Assembly (NCBI GenBank): GCA_902606105.1
Contig: CACLFK010000007.1
Location: 1-35,362, forward strand
Direction of reading: 5' to 3'
Origin: an uncultured Pelagibacteraceae bacterium
GTDB taxonomy: Bacteria; Pseudomonadota; Alphaproteobacteria; Pelagibacterales; Pelagibacteraceae
Length of the DNA stretch: 35,362 nucleotides
Shown piece by piece: positions 1-9,502 of this stretch (positions are counted from its first letter, which is position 1; each line of letters begins with the position of its first letter). Position numbers and translations under genes: made by a program. The notes under the pieces were generated by a model. The model had not been told where the DNA came from. It worked only from the letters and a program-made list of their open reading frames with translations, and did not search any database.

Positions 1-427
1 TTTTTTCACTCATATCTTTAATAGCCGGAGTAACATCCATGCCACCTCCAAACCAATTTTTTTTTGTACAAATGAATCTAGTATTAAAATGCATTGCTGG
101 AATATGAGGATTTTGCATATGCATTACAATAGATATCCCTGATGCCCAAAAACTTGGATCTTTTTCAGCACCTAGAATATTTTTCTGAAATTTTTTTGGA
201 AATTTTCCATATACTTTTGAGTAATTTACACCCACTTTTTCAAATATTTTTCCATTACTTAAAATTCTGTATTCTCCACCTCCTTCATCTTTTTTAGTAT
301 TTCTTTTCCAAGAAGTAGATTTAAATTTAAATTTATTCTTCTCAAGCTTCTCGATGTCATCACAAATTGCATTTTGTAATAGTTTAAACCAATTACTTGT
401 TAGATCTTTTTTAATATCTATATCCAT
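1..427 (-). CDS. hemF: Oxygen-dependent coproporphyrinogen III oxidase, N-terminal part (cut by window edge)
   Basis: HemF oxidatively decarboxylates two propionates of coproporphyrinogen III to give protoporphyrinogen IX in haem synthesis, using O2. About 142 residues are visible, from an ATG at 427; the C-terminus lies beyond base 1. Family motifs are clear: a GGG-x-x-R segment followed by GKIFEKVGVNYSKVYG (about residues 48-73), IPAMHFNTRF around residue 110, and WFGGGMDVTP near residue 125. The start lies directly against the stop of trmL upstream (428), with no gap, so the two are probably cotranscribed. A haem gene next to cytochrome bc1 genes makes metabolic sense, although those lie on the other strand. 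Confidence 0.93.
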   Translation of the reverse strand, partial: MDIDIKKDLTSNWFKLLQNAICDDIEKLEKNKFKFKSTSWKRNTKKDEGGGEYRILSNGKIFEKVGVNYSKVYGKFPKKFQKNILGAEKDPSFWASGISIVMHMQNPHIPAMHFNTRFICTKKNWFGGGMDVTPAIKDMSEK

Positions 428-901
428 TTAAATTAATTCAATTTGTCTTAAACTTTCTGCTAACACTATAGCAACAGATGAGGCAATATTTAGTGATCTT
501 ACTTTATTATTCATTGGGATCTTTAATCTATCTTTGATTAGTTTGTGAACCTTTTCAGGAACACCCGCACTTTCACGACCAAATAAAATTGTATCATCTG
601 ATTTAAACTTAAATTTAGTATAAGATATGGATCCCTTGGTTGTCATTAAAACAATTCTCTGATTCTGCTTTTTCTCAAAAAATTTCTCAGAGCTTTGATA
701 AAATTCGATCTGTTCAAGATTCATGTAGTCCATGACAACTCTTTTAAACCTTTTATCTGACATTAGAAAACCACATGGCTCAATAATTTCTAGTTTTGTA
801 CCTAGACAGGCACAAGTTCTTATTATTGCTGCAGTATTTTGTGGAATATCGGGCTCATATAATGCAATTTTTGGCCCTGAAATAGCTAAATTCTGTGTCA
901 T
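428..901 (-). CDS. trmL: tRNA (cytidine(34)-2'-O)-methyltransferase, SPOUT family
   Basis: A 157-residue single-domain SPOUT methyltransferase, the usual TrmL length. In this family the enzyme 2'-O-methylates the wobble nucleotide of tRNA-Leu isoacceptors using SAM. Evidence is the N-terminal YEPDIPQNTAAIIRTCACLG segment (about residues 15-34), the LFGRESAGVPE motif around residue 107, and the C-terminal SLNIASSVAIVLAE segment that forms the trefoil-knot SAM site. The ATG at 901 fits the family start. It probably forms a two-gene unit with hemF, and it diverges from petA across a 91-base region. The substrate is assigned from the family and could differ. Confidence 0.92.
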   Translation of the reverse strand: MTQNLAISGPKIALYEPDIPQNTAAIIRTCACLGTKLEIIEPCGFLMSDKRFKRVVMDYMNLEQIEFYQSSEKFFEKKQNQRIVLMTTKGSISYTKFKFKSDDTILFGRESAGVPEKVHKLIKDRLKIPMNNKVRSLNIASSVAIVLAESLRQIELI

Positions 902-992
902 TCTATCAGTAGTAAAATTAATATTTTATATTATATGAATTCGTATATTAAGTAATTTAAATCAAAACAGACAATATAAACAGTTACTAATC
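902..992. promoter_or_regulatory. Divergent promoter region between trmL and petA
   Basis: This 91-base AT-rich gap must hold the promoters of trmL-hemF (leftward) and petABC (rightward). On the minus strand a perfect TATAAT lies at 935-930, about 28 bases before the trmL ATG, but no good -35 lies 16-18 bases upstream of it. On the plus strand only weak -10-like strings are visible (TATATT near 927, TATAAA near 974). I see no hairpin or operator. The region is called from gene layout more than from motifs. Confidence 0.35.
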
Positions 993-1502
993 GTGTCAGA
1001 TAAAAAACCAGAAAGAAGAGATTTCTTATTTACAGCCTCTTATGCTGTCGGAGCTGTTGGAGTTGCAGCAGTTGTTTGGCCATTAGTGGACCAAATGAAT
1101 CCTGATGCGTCTGTAAAAGCATTAGCTAGTACTGAAGTTGACATTAGTTCTTTAAAGCCAGGCAATACAATTACCGTGCTTTGGAGAGGAAAACCAGTTT
1201 TTATAAGAAGACGAACCCAGGAAGAAATAGTTGAAGCAAGATCTGTTAAAATGGAGGATTTGATACACCCAGAAAAAGATGAAGACAGAGCAAAAAATCC
1301 TGAATGGTTAGTGATGTTAGGTGTATGCACTCACCTGGGATGCGTGCCTTTAAATGATAAAGGAGATTATGATGGATGGTTTTGTCCTTGTCATGGTTCG
1401 CATTATGATACATCTGGAAGAATTAGAAAAGGCCCAGCGCCATGGAACATGGAAGTTCCAAAGTATGAATTTGTTAACGCTAACACAATTAAAATTGGAT
1501 AA
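993..1502 (+). CDS. petA: Ubiquinol-cytochrome c reductase, Rieske iron-sulfur subunit
   Basis: This is the 2Fe-2S subunit of the cytochrome bc1 complex, passing electrons from ubiquinol to cytochrome c1 on the periplasmic side of the inner membrane. It has 169 residues. A twin-arginine-like ERRDFLF (residues 7-13) precedes one hydrophobic anchor (about 14-31). The cluster motifs CTHLGC (112-117) and CPCHG (131-135) give ligands C112, H114, C131 and H134, with C117 and C133 for the disulfide. The start is GTG at 993; no ATG gives the twin-arginine segment. It is first gene of petABC, with a 5-base gap to petB. Confidence 0.97.
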   Translation: MSDKKPERRDFLFTASYAVGAVGVAAVVWPLVDQMNPDASVKALASTEVDISSLKPGNTITVLWRGKPVFIRRRTQEEIVEARSVKMEDLIHPEKDEDRAKNPEWLVMLGVCTHLGCVPLNDKGDYDGWFCPCHGSHYDTSGRIRKGPAPWNMEVPKYEFVNANTIKIG

Positions 1503-1507
1503 AATAT

Positions 1508-2770
1508 ATGAGTGATCACGAATACACACCAAAGTCAAAAGCAGGTAAATGGTTTAATGATAGATTGCCATTACTTACTTTGGCAAATCACTTAACTGAT
1601 TACCCAACTCCAAAAAATTTAAATTACTGGTGGACGTTTGGTGGAATTTTAACTTTTTGTTTAATAACTCAAATTGTTACGGGCTTAACTTTAGCAATGC
1701 ACTATATCGCCCATGCTGATATGGCATTTGAAAGCGTTGAACATATTATGAGAGACGTAAATTATGGATGGTTAATTAGATATATTCACGCAAATGGAGC
1801 ATCTATGTTTTTCTTAGCAGTTTACATTCATATTTTTAGATCCTTGTTTTATGGATCATATAAATCTCCAAGAGAAATCATTTGGATTATTGGAATAATT
1901 ATTTATTTATTGATGATGGCAGCTGCTTTCATGGGTTACGTTTTACCATGGGGGCAAATGAGTTTCTGGGGAGCGACGGTAATAACAAACTTATTTAGTG
2001 CAATCCCACTTGTTGGTGAAGGTATAGTGACATGGTTGTGGGGAGGATATTCTGTAGATAATCCAACTTTAACAAGATTTTTTACTCTACATTATCTAAT
2101 ACCTTTTTTAATTTTAGGATTAGTGGTTTTACACATTTGGGCATTGCATGTTCCTGGTAACAACAATCCTGTCGGAATAGATGTTAAAAAACCATCAAAG
2201 GATACAGTCCCTTTTCATCCTTACATTGTAATTAAAGATGGATTTGCATTATTGATGTTCATGATTGTATTTGCTTTTTTTGTATTCTATGCGCCTAATA
2301 TTTTAGGACATGCTGATAATTATATTGAGGCCAATCCATTAGTAACACCAGCACACATTGTGCCAGAATGGTATCTGTTACCTTTTTATGCAATTCTAAG
2401 ATCAGTTCCTGATAAGTTGCTTGGAGTTGTTGCTATGTTATCTGCAATTTTAATTTTAGCTGTTTTACCTTGGCTAGATACTTCAAAAATAAGATCAGCA
2501 GTATTTAGACCACTCTATAAGCAATTTTATTGGATACTAGTAGTCGACGTTTTAATATTAGGTTATATGGGTGCAATGCCTGCTGAAGGGCTTTACTTAT
2601 TGATTGCAAGAGTTGCAACAGCTTATTATTTCCTTCATTTTTTAGTTATTTTACCAGTGCTAGGGTTAAAGGAAAGGACTATACCTTTACCATTAAGTAT
2701 TACTGAACCCGTATTGGGAGGATCACCCAATATGGCAATGGCTAAAAAAAAGGAAAGTAAATTAGAATAG
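1508..2770 (+). CDS. petB: Cytochrome b of the bc1 complex
   Basis: A 420-residue polytopic membrane protein carrying both b haems and the Qo and Qi quinone sites of complex III. Visible family features are the histidine-bearing helices ([20 protein letters not shown] near residue 95, and [21 protein letters not shown] near 195), the [16 protein letters not shown] segment around 140, and the Qo motif [16 protein letters not shown] near residue 279. Length matches the fused bacterial/mitochondrial type, not the split b6/subunit IV form. Its TAG stop overlaps the GTG start of petC by one base, implying translational coupling. Confidence 0.98.
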   Translation: MSDHEYTPKSKAGKWFNDRLPLLTLANHLTDYPTPKNLNYWWTFGGILTFCLITQIVTGLTLAMHYIAHADMAFESVEHIMRDVNYGWLIRYIHANGASMFFLAVYIHIFRSLFYGSYKSPREIIWIIGIIIYLLMMAAAFMGYVLPWGQMSFWGATVITNLFSAIPLVGEGIVTWLWGGYSVDNPTLTRFFTLHYLIPFLILGLVVLHIWALHVPGNNNPVGIDVKKPSKDTVPFHPYIVIKDGFALLMFMIVFAFFVFYAPNILGHADNYIEANPLVTPAHIVPEWYLLPFYAILRSVPDKLLGVVAMLSAILILAVLPWLDTSKIRSAVFRPLYKQFYWILVVDVLILGYMGAMPAEGLYLLIARVATAYYFLHFLVILPVLGLKERTIPLPLSITEPVLGGSPNMAMAKKKESKLE

Positions 2771-3549
2771 TGAAAAACATTCTTAAAATATTTTCAATAA
2801 TACTATTGTATTGTGTATCCAGTGTTAATGTAATTTCTGCAGAAAAAGTTGAATATTTAAAAACTGACTGGAGCTTTAAGGGTCTATTTGGAAAGTTTGA
2901 TAGAGCATCACTTCAAAGAGGGTATCAAGTCTATACAGAAGTCTGTGCAGCTTGCCATTCAATGAAATATTTAAGTTATAGAAATTTATCTGAAAAAGGC
3001 GGGCCAGAGTTTTCAATAGCTCAAGCAAAAGCAATTGCTGCCTCATTTGAGGTAACAGATGGACCAAATGCAGATGGTGAAATGTTTCAAAGACCAGGAA
3101 AACTCTCTGATAAATTTGTGATGCCTTATGAAAATGTTAAGGCTGCTGAAGCAGCCAATGGTGGTGCATACCCTCCGGATATGTCGGTATTAGTAAAAGC
3201 AAGAGGAGGTGGGGTAGATTATATATATTCTTTATTGCAGGGTTATGAAGAAGCTCCAAGTGGAATGATTTTAGATGATGGTGTTCATTACAATAAATAC
3301 ATGTACGGCAATAAAATTAAAATGTCGGCACCTCTTTCTGATGGAATTATTGAATATTCAGACGGAACAAACCCAAGCGTTGAGCAAATGTCAAAAGACG
3401 TAACTACTTTCTTAATGTGGGCGGCAGAACCAAGTTTAGAAGCTAGACACCAAATGGGCTTTAAGGCTATCGTTTATCTGATAATTTTAACAATACTTGT
3501 TTATTTCAGTATGAAGAGAATTTGGTCACGTGTTAAATCGGAAGTTTAA
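2770..3549 (+). CDS. petC: Cytochrome c1 of the bc1 complex
   Basis: A 259-residue haem c subunit that takes electrons from the Rieske protein and passes them to soluble cytochrome c. Signal peptide residues 1-24 end in VISA. The haem motif CAACH is at 59-63, and a likely axial Met lies in the KMSAPLSDG segment (about residue 181). One C-terminal helix (about 229-250) anchors it, followed by a basic tail. The start is GTG at 2770, sharing a base with the petB stop. The 3' end runs 24 bases into the convergent ychF, so no spacer is left for a terminator after the operon. Confidence 0.97.
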   Translation: MKNILKIFSIILLYCVSSVNVISAEKVEYLKTDWSFKGLFGKFDRASLQRGYQVYTEVCAACHSMKYLSYRNLSEKGGPEFSIAQAKAIAASFEVTDGPNADGEMFQRPGKLSDKFVMPYENVKAAEAANGGAYPPDMSVLVKARGGGVDYIYSLLQGYEEAPSGMILDDGVHYNKYMYGNKIKMSAPLSDGIIEYSDGTNPSVEQMSKDVTTFLMWAAEPSLEARHQMGFKAIVYLIILTILVYFSMKRIWSRVKSEV

Positions 3550-4599
3550 GACATCTCCATCTTTTACAATATAATCCTTACCCTCTAACCTCATTTTTCC
3601 ATTAGTTTTAGAATTCACCCAACCGTCATTTTCAACAAAATCTTCGTAGGAAATTGTTTCTGCTCTTATAAATCCTTTTTCAAAATCTGTATGAATCTCG
3701 CCAGCAGCCTTTGGAGCAGTACAATTCTTTTGAATTGTCCAAGCTCTGGTTTCTTCTGGACCAGATGTAAAATAAGTATCAAGTTCTAAAATTTTATATC
3801 CTTTTTGGATTAGCATGCTTAATCCAGTATCTTTTAAGCCTATCATATCCATATAATTTTTTTTCTCTTCGTTTTCTAATTCATTTATTTGATTTTCAAT
3901 ATCAGCTGAAACTATCAAAGTATTTTCTACTCCATACTTCTCAATAAAAGCATTTGTATAATGATTTCCTTCTTTGACACTTTGCTCATCAACATTACAT
4001 ACAAATATCTTAGGTTTAATGGATAATAATCCACTTTGATTTAATTGCTTAGTTTCAAATTGGGATTTAAGAACAGATATATCTTTATCATTATTTATAC
4101 AATCTAATGCAATTTCTAAAATTTTGAGCTGCTCTTCTTCTATATTTTTTTTATTATTTTTTTCTAATCTCTTTTGTATAGACTCTAAATCTGCAAGCAT
4201 CATTTCTGTTTCAATAATCTCTAAATCTCTAATAGGATCGACAGTTGGGTTAACATTTTGAATATCATCAGACTCAAAGCATCTAATCATATGAATTACA
4301 GCATCTACCTCTCTTATATGAGAAAGAAATTTATTTCCCAAACCCTCACCTTTTGAAGCACCTTTCACAAGGCCTGCTATATCAACAAACGAAATTGTCG
4401 TATTAATTGTTTTTTTTGAATTAGAAACTTTTGATAATTTTTCAAGTCGCTCGTCTGGAACGGGAACTACCCCTATATTAGGGTCTATAGTACAGAAGGG
4501 GAAATTTGCAGCCTGAGCTTTACTAGAATTTGTGAGTGCGTTGAATAATGTAGATTTACCAACATTGGGTAAACCAACTATTCCACATTTAAAACTCAT
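3526..4599 (-). CDS. ychF: Redox-regulated ATPase YchF (OLA1 family)
   Basis: A 357-residue Obg-related P-loop NTPase, close to the usual 363. The G1 loop GLPNVGKST is at residues 9-17 and FVDIAGLVKGASKGEGLG is the G3/switch region. The G4 position reads CNVDE in place of NKxD, the change that gives YchF its preference for ATP. The C-terminal TGS domain holds TYFTSGPEETRAWTI and IHTDFEKGFIRAE. YchF binds ribosomes and has been linked to stress and translation control. It is last in the lgt-to-ychF run, its start overlaps the pth stop by one base, and it overlaps petC tail to tail by 24 bases. Confidence 0.97.
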   Translation of the reverse strand: MSFKCGIVGLPNVGKSTLFNALTNSSKAQAANFPFCTIDPNIGVVPVPDERLEKLSKVSNSKKTINTTISFVDIAGLVKGASKGEGLGNKFLSHIREVDAVIHMIRCFESDDIQNVNPTVDPIRDLEIIETEMMLADLESIQKRLEKNNKKNIEEEQLKILEIALDCINNDKDISVLKSQFETKQLNQSGLLSIKPKIFVCNVDEQSVKEGNHYTNAFIEKYGVENTLIVSADIENQINELENEEKKNYMDMIGLKDTGLSMLIQKGYKILELDTYFTSGPEETRAWTIQKNCTAPKAAGEIHTDFEKGFIRAETISYEDFVENDGWVNSKTNGKMRLEGKDYIVKDGDVLNFRFNT

Positions 4600-5159
4600 T
4601 ATTTATTATTTACTGTGCTTGAAAATAAATCTAATTTTTTATTCACTAGTATCGAAATTGAGTCTGTAATATCGTTTGTAATTTTTTCTAACCTTATCAT
4701 TTCATCTTCATCAAAATTTTGCAAAACATAATCGCTCACTTCCATATTTTCTTTTGGTTTACCAATTCCCACTCTTACTCTTGAATAATCTTTACCGATA
4801 AATTTATCAATAGATGCTATACCGTTATGTCCTGCACTCGATCCCCCAAACTTTGCTTTAATTTTTCCAAATTCAACATCTAAATCATCGTGGAAAACAA
4901 TTACATCTTCAGCATCAATTTTAAAATATTCAATGAGTTCTCGAATACATATTCCAGAATTATTCATAAAAGTTAATGGCTTGATAGCATAAACCTTCTG
5001 TTCGGCAACGTTACCAGTGGTAAGTAGTCCTTTAAATTTTGGTTTTTGTTTTGATAAGCTAAATTTTTTATTAATAGAGTCGATTATTTTGAAACCAAGA
5101 TTATGTCTGTTATTTTCACTATCTGGAGTTGGGTTACCTAAACCTACAAATAAAAGCAT
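4599..5159 (-). CDS. pth: Peptidyl-tRNA hydrolase
   Basis: It cleaves the ester bond of peptidyl-tRNAs that drop off ribosomes, recycling tRNA. It has 186 residues, normal for the bacterial Pth family. GLGNPT (6-11) carries the conserved Asn, RHNLGF (18-23) the catalytic His, FMNNSG (64-69) a substrate-contact loop, and HDDLDVEFGKIKAKFGGSSAG (from 90) the conserved acidic and glycine-rich segment. It is coupled to ychF by a one-base overlap; this pth-ychF order, following rplY, is a widely conserved bacterial arrangement. The gap to rplY is 41 bases, with nothing recognisable in it. Confidence 0.97.
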   Translation of the reverse strand: MLLFVGLGNPTPDSENNRHNLGFKIIDSINKKFSLSKQKPKFKGLLTTGNVAEQKVYAIKPLTFMNNSGICIRELIEYFKIDAEDVIVFHDDLDVEFGKIKAKFGGSSAGHNGIASIDKFIGKDYSRVRVGIGKPKENMEVSDYVLQNFDEDEMIRLEKITNDITDSISILVNKKLDLFSSTVNNK

Positions 5160-5200
5160 ATAATGGATTTTAGTGGGAAGTAAATTTCAATTTTGATAAC

Positions 5201-5914
5201 TTATTTTTTTTCTTCTGCAGGTTTTTTATCTTCACCTTCTTTTTTATCACCTTCAGCTGTAGGCTTATCGCCATCTGCAGGGGCAGCTTCTGCTCCTGCT
5301 GCTCCTTCTTCTCCCTCAGCTGCTTCTGCTTCTGCTGGTTTTTCAGGTTCTTTCATTACAGTTGGAGCCGCTAAAGTTGCAATTACGAAGTCTCTTCCTT
5401 GAATTGTAGGCGTTACTTCTTCATCTAGGCTTATTGATGAAATTTTGAAACTCTCACCAATATCAATTCCATCTAAATCTATCACAAGATTTTCAGGAAT
5501 TTTCTCGCTTGGACATTTCAATTCAACTTTTCTTCTTACAATGTTTAACACACCACCCCTTTTAAGTCCTGGTGAGCTTTCGTGGTTAATGAATTTAACT
5601 GGAACTTCAATTTTAATCTTAACACCTGGAACCACTCTTAAGAAATCTACATGAATAGGTTCGTCTGTTATAATGTCATATTTTATTTCTTTAGGAAGAA
5701 CATTTTGTATTTTGCCATCAATATTTAAAGCAATAATGTTTGATAAAAAATTTTCTTTTTCAATTAATGATTTCAATAATTTTTTTGAAATTGCTACTTT
5801 TTCATTTTGAGCCTCACCACCATAAATTATAGCAGGCACATTCCCGTTGTATCTTAGGGAACTTAGTTCACCTTTAGTTTTAGTATTTCTAATATTGGCT
5901 TCTAGTGTATTCAT
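5201..5914 (-). CDS. rplY: 50S ribosomal protein L25, TL5/CTC form with low-complexity tail
   Basis: L25 binds 5S rRNA on the large subunit. It has 237 residues, so it is the long two-domain CTC/TL5 form. The N-terminal 5S-binding barrel (about 1-90) holds RYNGNVPAIIYGG, and the second beta domain (about 95-185) holds VDFLRVVPG and EVPVKFINHESSPGLKRGG. The last ~50 residues are almost only Ala, Glu, Gly, Lys, Pro and Asp, encoded by an unusually GC-rich patch (about 5205-5350) for this window. Such tails are common in alphaproteobacterial L25 and probably disordered. It lies between prs (45-base gap) and pth. Confidence 0.95.
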   Translation of the reverse strand: MNTLEANIRNTKTKGELSSLRYNGNVPAIIYGGEAQNEKVAISKKLLKSLIEKENFLSNIIALNIDGKIQNVLPKEIKYDIITDEPIHVDFLRVVPGVKIKIEVPVKFINHESSPGLKRGGVLNIVRRKVELKCPSEKIPENLVIDLDGIDIGESFKISSISLDEEVTPTIQGRDFVIATLAAPTVMKEPEKPAEAEAAEGEEGAAGAEAAPADGDKPTAEGDKKEGEDKKPAEEKK

Positions 5915-5959
5915 AAAATCAAGGGTTTTTAGCTTAAGATCCTTAATAACTCAAGGTAA

Positions 5960-6892
5960 TTATTTAAATAAATCAGAGACAGATGTTGAGTTTGATATTC
6001 TTTTAATAGCCTCTCCCATCAAGGCTGAAATAGATAGAACTTCAATGTTTTTAGCACTCTTGGTTTTGTTTTTATTATCAATTGTATCTGTGATTACTAA
6101 ATTTTTAATTACTGAATTTTTTATTTTTTTTACAGCTTCTCCACTTAAAACACCATGAGTTATATAAACATAAACTTCTTTTGCTCCTCGGTTCTTTAAA
6201 GCTTTAGCTGCATTAACTATAGTTCCACCTGAATCAATGATATCATCTACTATTATACAAGTTTTACCTTTGACTTCTCCAATGATATTCATTACTTGAG
6301 ATTGACCAGGTTTTGGTCTTCTTTTATCAACAATAGCAAGACCAACATTTAAAATTTTTCCAAGTGCTCTTGCTCTTTCGGTACCACCTACATCAGGTGC
6401 AATACATACAATATTTTTACTTTTAATATTTTTTTTTACGTGTCTTGCAAAAATGGGTGTTGAAAACAAGTTATCGACAGGAATATCAAAAAAACCTTGA
6501 ATTTGGCCTGCATGCAAATCAACCGTCACAACTCTATCTGCTCCAGCTTTTGTAATTAAATTTGAAACAAGTTTTGCTGAAATAGACGTTCTTGGAACCA
6601 CTTTTCTATCTTGTCTAGCATAACCAAAGTATGGAATTACAGCTGTTATATTTTTAGCAGATGATCTTTTTAATGCATCTATACACAACAAAAGTTCCAT
6701 TAAGTTGTCGTTTGCAGGTGATGAAATAGACTGAATGATAAAAATACTATTACCTCTAATGTTTTCATTTAACTCAATATAAATTTCACCATCCGCAAAA
6801 TTTCTAATGCTTGAAGTAACTAGTTTAGATTTTAAGAATTTAGCAATATCTTTACTTAAAGGCTTGTTGCTAGTTCCTGATAATAATTTCAT
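5960..6892 (-). CDS. prs: Ribose-phosphate pyrophosphokinase (PRPP synthetase)
   Basis: It transfers pyrophosphate from ATP to ribose 5-phosphate, giving PRPP for purine, pyrimidine, NAD, His and Trp synthesis. It has 310 residues, the usual class I length. Motifs are [16 protein letters not shown] (32-47), [10 protein letters not shown] (88-97, ATP/flexible loop), [12 protein letters not shown] (124-135) and the PRPP-binding loop [10 protein letters not shown] (215-224). The prs-rplY-pth-ychF order is a classic bacterial cluster. Eleven bases separate it from pgeF upstream. In the 45-base gap after it there is a short TTAAG/CTTAA palindrome without a T tract, which I do not call as a terminator. 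Confidence 0.97.
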   Translation of the reverse strand: MKLLSGTSNKPLSKDIAKFLKSKLVTSSIRNFADGEIYIELNENIRGNSIFIIQSISSPANDNLMELLLCIDALKRSSAKNITAVIPYFGYARQDRKVVPRTSISAKLVSNLITKAGADRVVTVDLHAGQIQGFFDIPVDNLFSTPIFARHVKKNIKSKNIVCIAPDVGGTERARALGKILNVGLAIVDKRRPKPGQSQVMNIIGEVKGKTCIIVDDIIDSGGTIVNAAKALKNRGAKEVYVYITHGVLSGEAVKKIKNSVIKNLVITDTIDNKNKTKSAKNIEVLSISALMGEAIKRISNSTSVSDLFK

Positions 6893-6903
6893 TTGAAATG
6901 AGC

Positions 6904-7662
6904 TTAATTAAGCATAATTATTGAAATATTTCTACCATAATCATCATGTTTTAAACTTAAAGCTCTTCTTGCACTGAAAAATTTATTCCTAAAATCAAAT
7001 GTATCAATTTTAATTTTTTCAATTTTTTTTAACTTATTCTTCAAAAGTATTGATTTTACATAGTTTGATAAATCAAAATATAACTTTTTATGCTTTATTC
7101 TAAAAAAAATTTTGTTTCTTTTATCTTTTTTTAAAAATTTATTTTTGAAGTCATTTTGGACCTCATAGCTATCGACTGAAATAGAAGGGCCTATTACTGC
7201 AGTAATATTTTTTGGCTTAGATCCTTTTTTAATCATAAATTGGATAACTTTATCAACTATTCCTTTGTATGCTCCTTTCCAGCCAGCATGAATTGCTGCA
7301 ATTATTTTTTTTTGGCTGTCACAAATCAGAATTGGTACACAGTCTGCGGTCAGAATAGCAATTGGTAAGTTTTTTTGATTAGTTATTACCGCATCTACTT
7401 TTGGTTTCGATTTAAATTGATATTTTTCATCAACATAAATAAATTTATTACTATGAATTTGGTTAAGTAAAAAAATATCTCTATTAGAGTTTTTTATTTT
7501 TTTTCTTACTAGTTCTAAATTTTTTTTAACATTAATTGGTTTATCTTTTGACCCTGGTCCACAATTAAGACTTTTATAAATATTTTTTGAAATGCCACCT
7601 TTGCTATTAAAAAAGCCATGTTTTAATTTTTTTATCTTTGAAAGTTTTTTGGATTTAATCAC
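6904..7662 (-). CDS. pgeF: YfiH/PgeF family multicopper-polyphenol-oxidase-like protein
   Basis: A 252-residue member of the DUF152/laccase-domain family (YfiH, human LACC1/FAMIN). Family members have purine nucleoside phosphorylase or adenosine deaminase activity, and some are linked to peptidoglycan editing. The metal site is seen as [10 protein letters not shown] (His near 69), [12 protein letters not shown] (Cys near 106) and [12 protein letters not shown] (His near 123). The translation starts at GTG 7662 and overlaps midA by 8 bases. Lysine content is very high, as expected for AT-rich coding DNA. Which substrate it uses here cannot be read from sequence. Confidence 0.9.
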   Translation of the reverse strand: MIKSKKLSKIKKLKHGFFNSKGGISKNIYKSLNCGPGSKDKPINVKKNLELVRKKIKNSNRDIFLLNQIHSNKFIYVDEKYQFKSKPKVDAVITNQKNLPIAILTADCVPILICDSQKKIIAAIHAGWKGAYKGIVDKVIQFMIKKGSKPKNITAVIGPSISVDSYEVQNDFKNKFLKKDKRNKIFFRIKHKKLYFDLSNYVKSILLKNKLKKIEKIKIDTFDFRNKFFSARRALSLKHDDYGRNISIIMLN

Positions 7663-8710
7663 TCTGAAATCCTGTTAGGAATTTATTATTTTTACTTTTT
7701 ACAAGCATAACTTTAAACAATTCACCCATCTGCTTTTCATCTATCAGTCGTCTTATTCTATAAAATAAGTCAGTTTTTTTTGAAAAAGCTATATTCTTGC
7801 TCACAATCTCGGCCCTTTGAAGAATACCCATGTTTGTTAAGAATTTTTTTTGAGTTGTTATAAGGGTATCTAAGTTTTTATATTGATTAATAAATTTTTG
7901 AAACATATTAAAATTAACATTGTAAGTAATATCAGACTCACCAATATTTTCTAATATATTTGAGTATTTATGATTATTTACTGCTTGAAGAGTATCCTGC
8001 ATTTTTTGATTTAAGTAACCGTAATCTATGATTAGTATTCCACCTTCATTTTTTTCAATTATGTTGGATATAATCTTTAAATATTTGAAAGCATCAGGTG
8101 AATATTCAATTACATTTTGCTCTTTTGAAATTTCAAAACTTAATTTTTTCTCGATTAATTTAATATTTGTTTTTACCTCGTTAAATTTTGCATTTTTAGG
8201 ATTTGTAAAATCTACAAATTTTTCATACCAGTCATCTTGTCTTTTAAAAAATTGTTTTATTGGTAAAGCATCAAAAAATTCGTTTGCTAAAAAAATAGTT
8301 GGATCGGTGTAATTTTCTTCTAAATCTTGTATCCAAGTAATCTTCTCTTTTTTAAGATTTTTCTTCTGGTGTTCTATTAGATATTGACTTTTCTCGTGAA
8401 TCATAAAGTTGCAAGAACTAAAGTGCTCTGGAAAATTCTTTAATGTTTCATAAATCACTTTTATCATTTCACCGTTTCCAGCACCCAACTCAATTAAATT
8501 AAACTTCTTTGGAGAACCTAAACTCTTTAAAAAGGTAATTAACCAAATAGTTATAATCTCTGAAAAAAGTCTTGTGATATTTGGAGCTGTGATGAAATCA
8601 CCTTCCTGACCGAAGGGATTTTGCTTCATATAATAGCCTGAATTTTTATCATAAAGTGCCCAATCAATAAACTGGTCTAAAGGTAAGTTAGTTGATTTAT
8701 TTATTTTCAT
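7655..8710 (-). CDS. SAM-dependent methyltransferase, MidA/NDUFAF7 family
   Basis: A 351-residue member of the DUF185 family. The mitochondrial member NDUFAF7 (MidA) dimethylates an arginine of the NDUFS2 subunit during complex I assembly. Family marks are the N-terminal FIDWALYDKNSGYYMK and EGDFITAPNITRLFSEII, then the SAM-binding ELGAGNGEMI (about residue 97) and FLANEFFDALPIKQF (near 163). It overlaps lgt by 14 bases at its start and pgeF by 8 at its end, so the three are almost certainly cotranscribed. Arginine methylation of NuoD is an inference from the mitochondrial member; the family call is firm. Confidence 0.9.
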   Translation of the reverse strand: MKINKSTNLPLDQFIDWALYDKNSGYYMKQNPFGQEGDFITAPNITRLFSEIITIWLITFLKSLGSPKKFNLIELGAGNGEMIKVIYETLKNFPEHFSSCNFMIHEKSQYLIEHQKKNLKKEKITWIQDLEENYTDPTIFLANEFFDALPIKQFFKRQDDWYEKFVDFTNPKNAKFNEVKTNIKLIEKKLSFEISKEQNVIEYSPDAFKYLKIISNIIEKNEGGILIIDYGYLNQKMQDTLQAVNNHKYSNILENIGESDITYNVNFNMFQKFINQYKNLDTLITTQKKFLTNMGILQRAEIVSKNIAFSKKTDLFYRIRRLIDEKQMGELFKVMLVKSKNNKFLTGFQSD

Positions 8711-9470
8711 TTTTAAAATAAAATAGAACCAATCCAGATAATACTAGTATTAAACTTAAAATTTGACCCATAGTTAAATTTAAAAATAAATAACCTAACT
8801 GTTTGTCTGGAACTCTTAAAAACTCAACAGAAAATCTAAATATTGAGTAAAAAATTAAAAATAAACTTGATATCAAGCCTGGCTTAAATAAAAAATTTTT
8901 GTTTTTAAAATTCATTAAAATTACAAATAAAACTATTCCTTCTAGTAGTGCCTCATATATTTGCGTAGGATGTCTTGGTAAGTTATCTATCCGAATAAAA
9001 GTTACCGACCATGGTAGATCAGTCATTTTTCCGTAAAGTTCTGCATTTATGAAATTTGAAATTCTTCCAAAAAAAATTCCAATTGGAGCAACTAAAGCTA
9101 CAATATCCATATACAAAAAAGGGTTTTGATTATTTCTTTTTCCAAAAATTATACTTGCAATTATAATTCCGATTAATCCACCATGAAAAGACATGCCGCC
9201 TTCCCATATTTTAAAAATATCTATTAAATTACTTAAATAATATTCAAGATTGTAAAATAATATATATCCTAATCTTCCACCTAAAATAATTCCAATAATT
9301 AAATAAGTGATGTAATCATCAAATTTTTTATTGATATCCTCGTTTATAATGAATATTTTTTTTGCAACAAACCACCCAAATAAAATACCAACTATATATG
9401 ATAAGGAATACCATCTAATTTCTAAGGAAAAAATTTCAATTGCAACTGGGTCAAAATTATTGATGAACAT
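8697..9470 (-). CDS. lgt: Prolipoprotein diacylglyceryl transferase
   Basis: The first enzyme of lipoprotein maturation, moving diacylglycerol from phosphatidylglycerol to the lipobox cysteine in the inner membrane. It has 257 residues and about seven hydrophobic helices. Family motifs are GGRLGYILFYNLEYY (about 64-78), GGMSFHGGLIG (91-101), GRISNFINAELYG (near 135, the Lgt signature) and RHPTQIYEALLEG (near 165). It is the first gene of the leftward run, and its ATG is only 32 bases from the ubiK ATG, so the divergent promoters must overlap each other or the coding starts. Confidence 0.96.
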   Translation of the reverse strand: MFINNFDPVAIEIFSLEIRWYSLSYIVGILFGWFVAKKIFIINEDINKKFDDYITYLIIGIILGGRLGYILFYNLEYYLSNLIDIFKIWEGGMSFHGGLIGIIIASIIFGKRNNQNPFLYMDIVALVAPIGIFFGRISNFINAELYGKMTDLPWSVTFIRIDNLPRHPTQIYEALLEGIVLFVILMNFKNKNFLFKPGLISSLFLIFYSIFRFSVEFLRVPDKQLGYLFLNLTMGQILSLILVLSGLVLFYFKNENK

Positions 9471-9502
9471 TTTAATTTATAATTATAATGTATATCTTAA
9501 AT

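Noticed and set aside
5193-5402. A small Ser/Ala/Pro-rich plus-strand frame
   Set aside because: It is the antisense of the low-complexity L25 tail.
5928-5948. TTAAG/CTTAA palindrome between prs and rplY as a terminator
   Set aside because: A 5-base AT stem with no T tract; the genes on both sides are in the same run, where termination would not be expected.
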